From Erysipelotrichaceae bacterium NK3D112 (GTDB lineage: Bacteria > Bacillota_I > Bacilli_A > Erysipelotrichales > Erysipelotrichaceae): DNA of 44,891 bases. Made by a program: the position numbers and the translations under genes. Positions 42,750 through 44,891 of the stretch are shown here, piece after piece. How positions within the stretch are numbered: the first letter of the stretch is position 1; every line of letters begins with the position of its first letter. The DNA lies in assembly GCA_000701725.1 (NCBI GenBank), contig JNJQ01000021.1:1-44891 (forward strand), given 5' to 3'. The notes under the pieces were generated by a model. That model was given only the letters and a program-made list of their open reading frames with translations. It ran no database searches and was not told where the DNA came from.

Positions 42750-44199
42750 GATCCGCGGATGCCTTTCTGTTTTTGAGGTCATTCATCTTCTGCTGAAGTG
42801 TGGTGAATGCGTAGAACGGCGCGTATTTCACATATGCGGCCGCCTTCTGCCCCTTTGTCATATTTTTGAATACAGCCCTTGTGCTGTAATAATTCAGTCC
42901 GCCCTGTTTCAGAGCGTTATAGAATTTCTGGCCGATGCCGAATCTCTGATCATACGGGTAAATATATTTCTCATAGATCAGACACAGGTCTTTCATGAAA
43001 CCGGCGCTGTATTCGCCGGAACTGGTGACACCGGACAGTTTGTACTCAACCGTGTAATGGTCAAGATAGCCGAATGTCTCACCGCTTTGCGCCAGCATCA
43101 TCCAGTACGGATAGTCCTCAATCAGACGGATCTCTTCATCGTGATAGCCGAATTTCTCAAACACCGCTGCCTTGTAGAAAGCGGCAGGGGCGGGAAGATA
43201 ATTGCGTTTGAAGAGATGGTTGAGTGTCTGCTTGGCATCAAACTGTTTCAGCTTGTCATAATCCGTGTCGCAGGAGAGCAGCTCATATTTGTATTCGCCT
43301 TCCGGCGTGACCCCGCGCAGCTTTCCGAAGCACACATACTTCGTGCTGTTTCTCATGAAGGCCTCATAGACTTCCAGGGTCTGCGGTTCGGATAACATGT
43401 CGCCGGCGCCGATCACCATCATATAGGTTCCCTTTGCAATTTTCAGGGCGCTGTTGATGTTTTTGACCGTGCCCTGATTTTCCGCATGTCTGTTGATCAC
43501 AAAGCTGATGAGATTGCTGCGTCTGTTTGCCGCGACATAATCATTGAGCTTCTGCTCATACTGATCAAAATCCGGTGTGCAGTCATCGGTGAGGATCAGC
43601 TCCACACATGGATAAGTCTGTTTCAGAATGCTTTCAAATGAGTCATATGCCTCATCGACATTTTTATAGGAGGTGACGATGACGGAAATGCACGGTTTCT
43701 GCTCATAGCAGAACCAGAGCAGATCATTCCCTTTGCCGTATCCTTTTGTCAGATAATCCGGCACTCTTCCCTCTTTCACTTCCGTGAAGCGGTTCTTTCT
43801 GTAAAAGCGGACCGCGCGGGGATTGCCGGCTGACACGCACCAGTAGATTTTATTCAGGCCGAGCTCATTCAATGCCTCATTCAGGATTTCGCGCATGCCG
43901 AAAATGGCCGCGCCGGTTCCCATCGCTTTGCGCCTGACGGTAATCGCGAATTCGCCGCAGCCAAGCTGCTTGTCAATGTCGCGCACCGAAACCGTGCCGA
44001 GATATTCATCCTCCTCATTGACGACTGCCCTGTGCACCGCGGTTCCATCCGCCTGTGCACCGGCAATGAAATTCAGGCAGTGATCAATGGTAAAAGAGCT
44101 GAAATCCTTGCGCATGCCGGCAACGACATCCGGATCGTGCATCCACTCAAGCATGAGCGGAGCGTCTTTTTCTTTCAGTTTCCTTATCTTCAATTCCAT
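42733..44199 (-). CDS. GNAT acetyltransferase fused to GT2 glycosyltransferase
   Basis: 488 residues. Residues 1-165 are a GNAT domain (LKEKDAPLMLEWMHDPDV, the CoA-binding region RRKAMGTGAAIFGM, and NPRAVRFYRKNRF). From about 172 a GT2 domain follows: ISVIVTSYKNVDEAYDSF, LILTDDCTPD, MMVIGAGDM (DXD-like position) and IEDYPYWMML. The two activities suggest acetylation of an amino sugar and its transfer by one polypeptide. The upstream gene is the FdtB-like aminotransferase, which would supply the 3-amino sugar. The start is 2 bases after that gene's stop with a weak binding site. Confidence 0.87.
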   Translation of the reverse strand: MELKIRKLKEKDAPLMLEWMHDPDVVAGMRKDFSSFTIDHCLNFIAGAQADGTAVHRAVVNEEDEYLGTVSVRDIDKQLGCGEFAITVRRKAMGTGAAIFGMREILNEALNELGLNKIYWCVSAGNPRAVRFYRKNRFTEVKEGRVPDYLTKGYGKGNDLLWFCYEQKPCISVIVTSYKNVDEAYDSFESILKQTYPCVELILTDDCTPDFDQYEQKLNDYVAANRRSNLISFVINRHAENQGTVKNINSALKIAKGTYMMVIGAGDMLSEPQTLEVYEAFMRNSTKYVCFGKLRGVTPEGEYKYELLSCDTDYDKLKQFDAKQTLNHLFKRNYLPAPAAFYKAAVFEKFGYHDEEIRLIEDYPYWMMLAQSGETFGYLDHYTVEYKLSGVTSSGEYSAGFMKDLCLIYEKYIYPYDQRFGIGQKFYNALKQGGLNYYSTRAVFKNMTKGQKAAAYVKYAPFYAFTTLQQKMNDLKNRKASADHDRHD

Positions 44200-44201
44200 A
44201 A

Positions 44202-44891
44202 TTACCCGTTGAACTGATTGATCACGTTAATGACATGGTCAATCTGTTCCTCACTCATTCCGTAATACATCGGAATGCTCAGAATGGTTCTGCTGATTTC
44301 CTCGGCAAGCGGAAGCGCGCCTTCGGGAATGTTCAGGCAGCTGTATGCCCCCTGCATATGCATCGGAATCGGATAATGCTTGACCGTGCCGATGCCGTTG
44401 TCATTCAGATATTTCTCAAAGGCATCACGCTGATCGCATCTGACTGCGAACACATGGTAAATATGCTCAAAGTCCTCATCGCTCTGCAGCGGAAGCTTAA
44501 TCAGCCGGTTGTGAATGCCGGCGAAGTATTTCTTCGCGGTTTCACGGCGCTGTGCATTCCACCTGTCCAGATGCGGCAGCTTCTTTCTCAGGAATGCGGC
44601 CTGCATCTCATCCAGACGGCTGTTCACACCCTGATAGATGTGGTGGTATTTGTAATCAGAACCGTAGTTTCTCAGAGCTCTGACCTTTTCGGCGATTTCA
44701 TCGTCATTTGTTGTCACGCATCCGCCGTCACCCAGGCATCCGAGGTTCTTGCCGGGATAGAAGCTGAATCCGGCCGCGTCGGAAAGCGAACCGGTCTGCT
44801 TTCCCTTGTAGCGGGCGCCATGGGACTGGGCTGCGTCTTCGAGAACTCTCAGATTGTATTTCTTCGCAATCGCATTGATCGGATCCATGTC
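44202..44891 (-). CDS. DegT/DnrJ/EryC1 (FdtB-like) sugar aminotransferase, C-terminal part
   Basis: The last 229 or so residues of a gene entering from the right edge; the true start is outside, since the family has about 130 more residues and the frame is open to the edge. It shows [13 protein letters not shown] (PLP-binding Asp), [16 protein letters not shown] with the PLP lysine in [19 protein letters not shown] and HIYHVFAVR. FdtB/QdtB enzymes aminate dTDP-3-keto-6-deoxyhexoses. It heads the visible end of the long minus-strand cluster, followed by the GNAT-GT2 fusion. Confidence 0.9.
   Translation of the reverse strand, partial: DMDPINAIAKKYNLRVLEDAAQSHGARYKGKQTGSLSDAAGFSFYPGKNLGCLGDGGCVTTNDDEIAEKVRALRNYGSDYKYHHIYQGVNSRLDEMQAAFLRKKLPHLDRWNAQRRETAKKYFAGIHNRLIKLPLQSDEDFEHIYHVFAVRCDQRDAFEKYLNDNGIGTVKHYPIPMHMQGAYSCLNIPEGALPLAEEISRTILSIPMYYGMSEEQIDHVINVINQFNG

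Overview
The window looks like chromosomal DNA from a Gram-positive Firmicute (Bacillota). It carries LytR-CpsA-Psr proteins, TagF/TagB-type glycerophosphotransferases, an LTA-synthase-like enzyme, Bacillota-style ribosome binding sites and AT-rich promoters. Moderate GC and gene content suggest an Erysipelotrichia-like or Clostridia-like host; that placement is inference. TGA is used as a stop. I saw no tRNA, rRNA, intact insertion sequence or CRISPR array.

Layout. (1) 1-3.6 kb is an accessory edge: the first codons of a DegT-type aminotransferase, an FdtA-type ketoisomerase, a PqqD/S26-type peptidase pair, an AT-rich membrane acyltransferase and a frameshifted fragment of a UDP-glucuronate epimerase. 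(2) 3.6-8.9 kb is a core block on the minus strand, rpmG-secE-nusG and rplK-rplA, split by a large LTA-synthase-like enzyme that carries an ILEI/FAM3-like domain. (3) 9.0-12.5 kb holds a CapD-type nucleotide-sugar dehydratase and an LCP ligase. (4) 12.6-19 kb is a CDP-activation region: two LicC-like cytidylyltransferases (one with an HTH domain), an APC permease, an opine-dehydrogenase-family enzyme and a fusion of a nucleotidyltransferase with a PLP-dependent enzyme. (5) 19.3-23.4 kb on the plus strand encodes a YidC insertase fused to a CDP-glycerol glycerophosphotransferase, overlapping an alkaline-phosphatase-superfamily membrane enzyme. (6) 23.4-44.9 kb is a long minus-strand glycopolymer cluster: rfbA, rfbB, several GT2 enzymes (two with tandem catalytic domains), a second LCP protein, a Wzm/Wzt exporter, a DUF2142/DUF2304/polyprenyl-P GT2 set, a TagF-like transferase, a flippase, a GNAT-GT2 fusion and the C-terminal part of an FdtB-like aminotransferase.

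How it may work together. RfbA and RfbB make dTDP-4-keto-6-deoxyglucose. FdtA- and FdtB-type enzymes would turn this into a dTDP-3-amino-3,6-dideoxyhexose, and the GNAT-GT2 fusion may acetylate and transfer it. The GT2 enzymes build a polymer exported by Wzm/Wzt and/or the flippase, and LCP proteins would attach it to peptidoglycan. TagF-like and LicC-like proteins point to phosphodiester decoration with glycerol phosphate, choline or a less usual amino alcohol. The most unusual parts are the YidC-TagF fusion and the opine dehydrogenase next to the nucleotidyltransferase-PLP fusion, which together suggest a cell-surface phospho-decoration pathway that I do not recognise as described.
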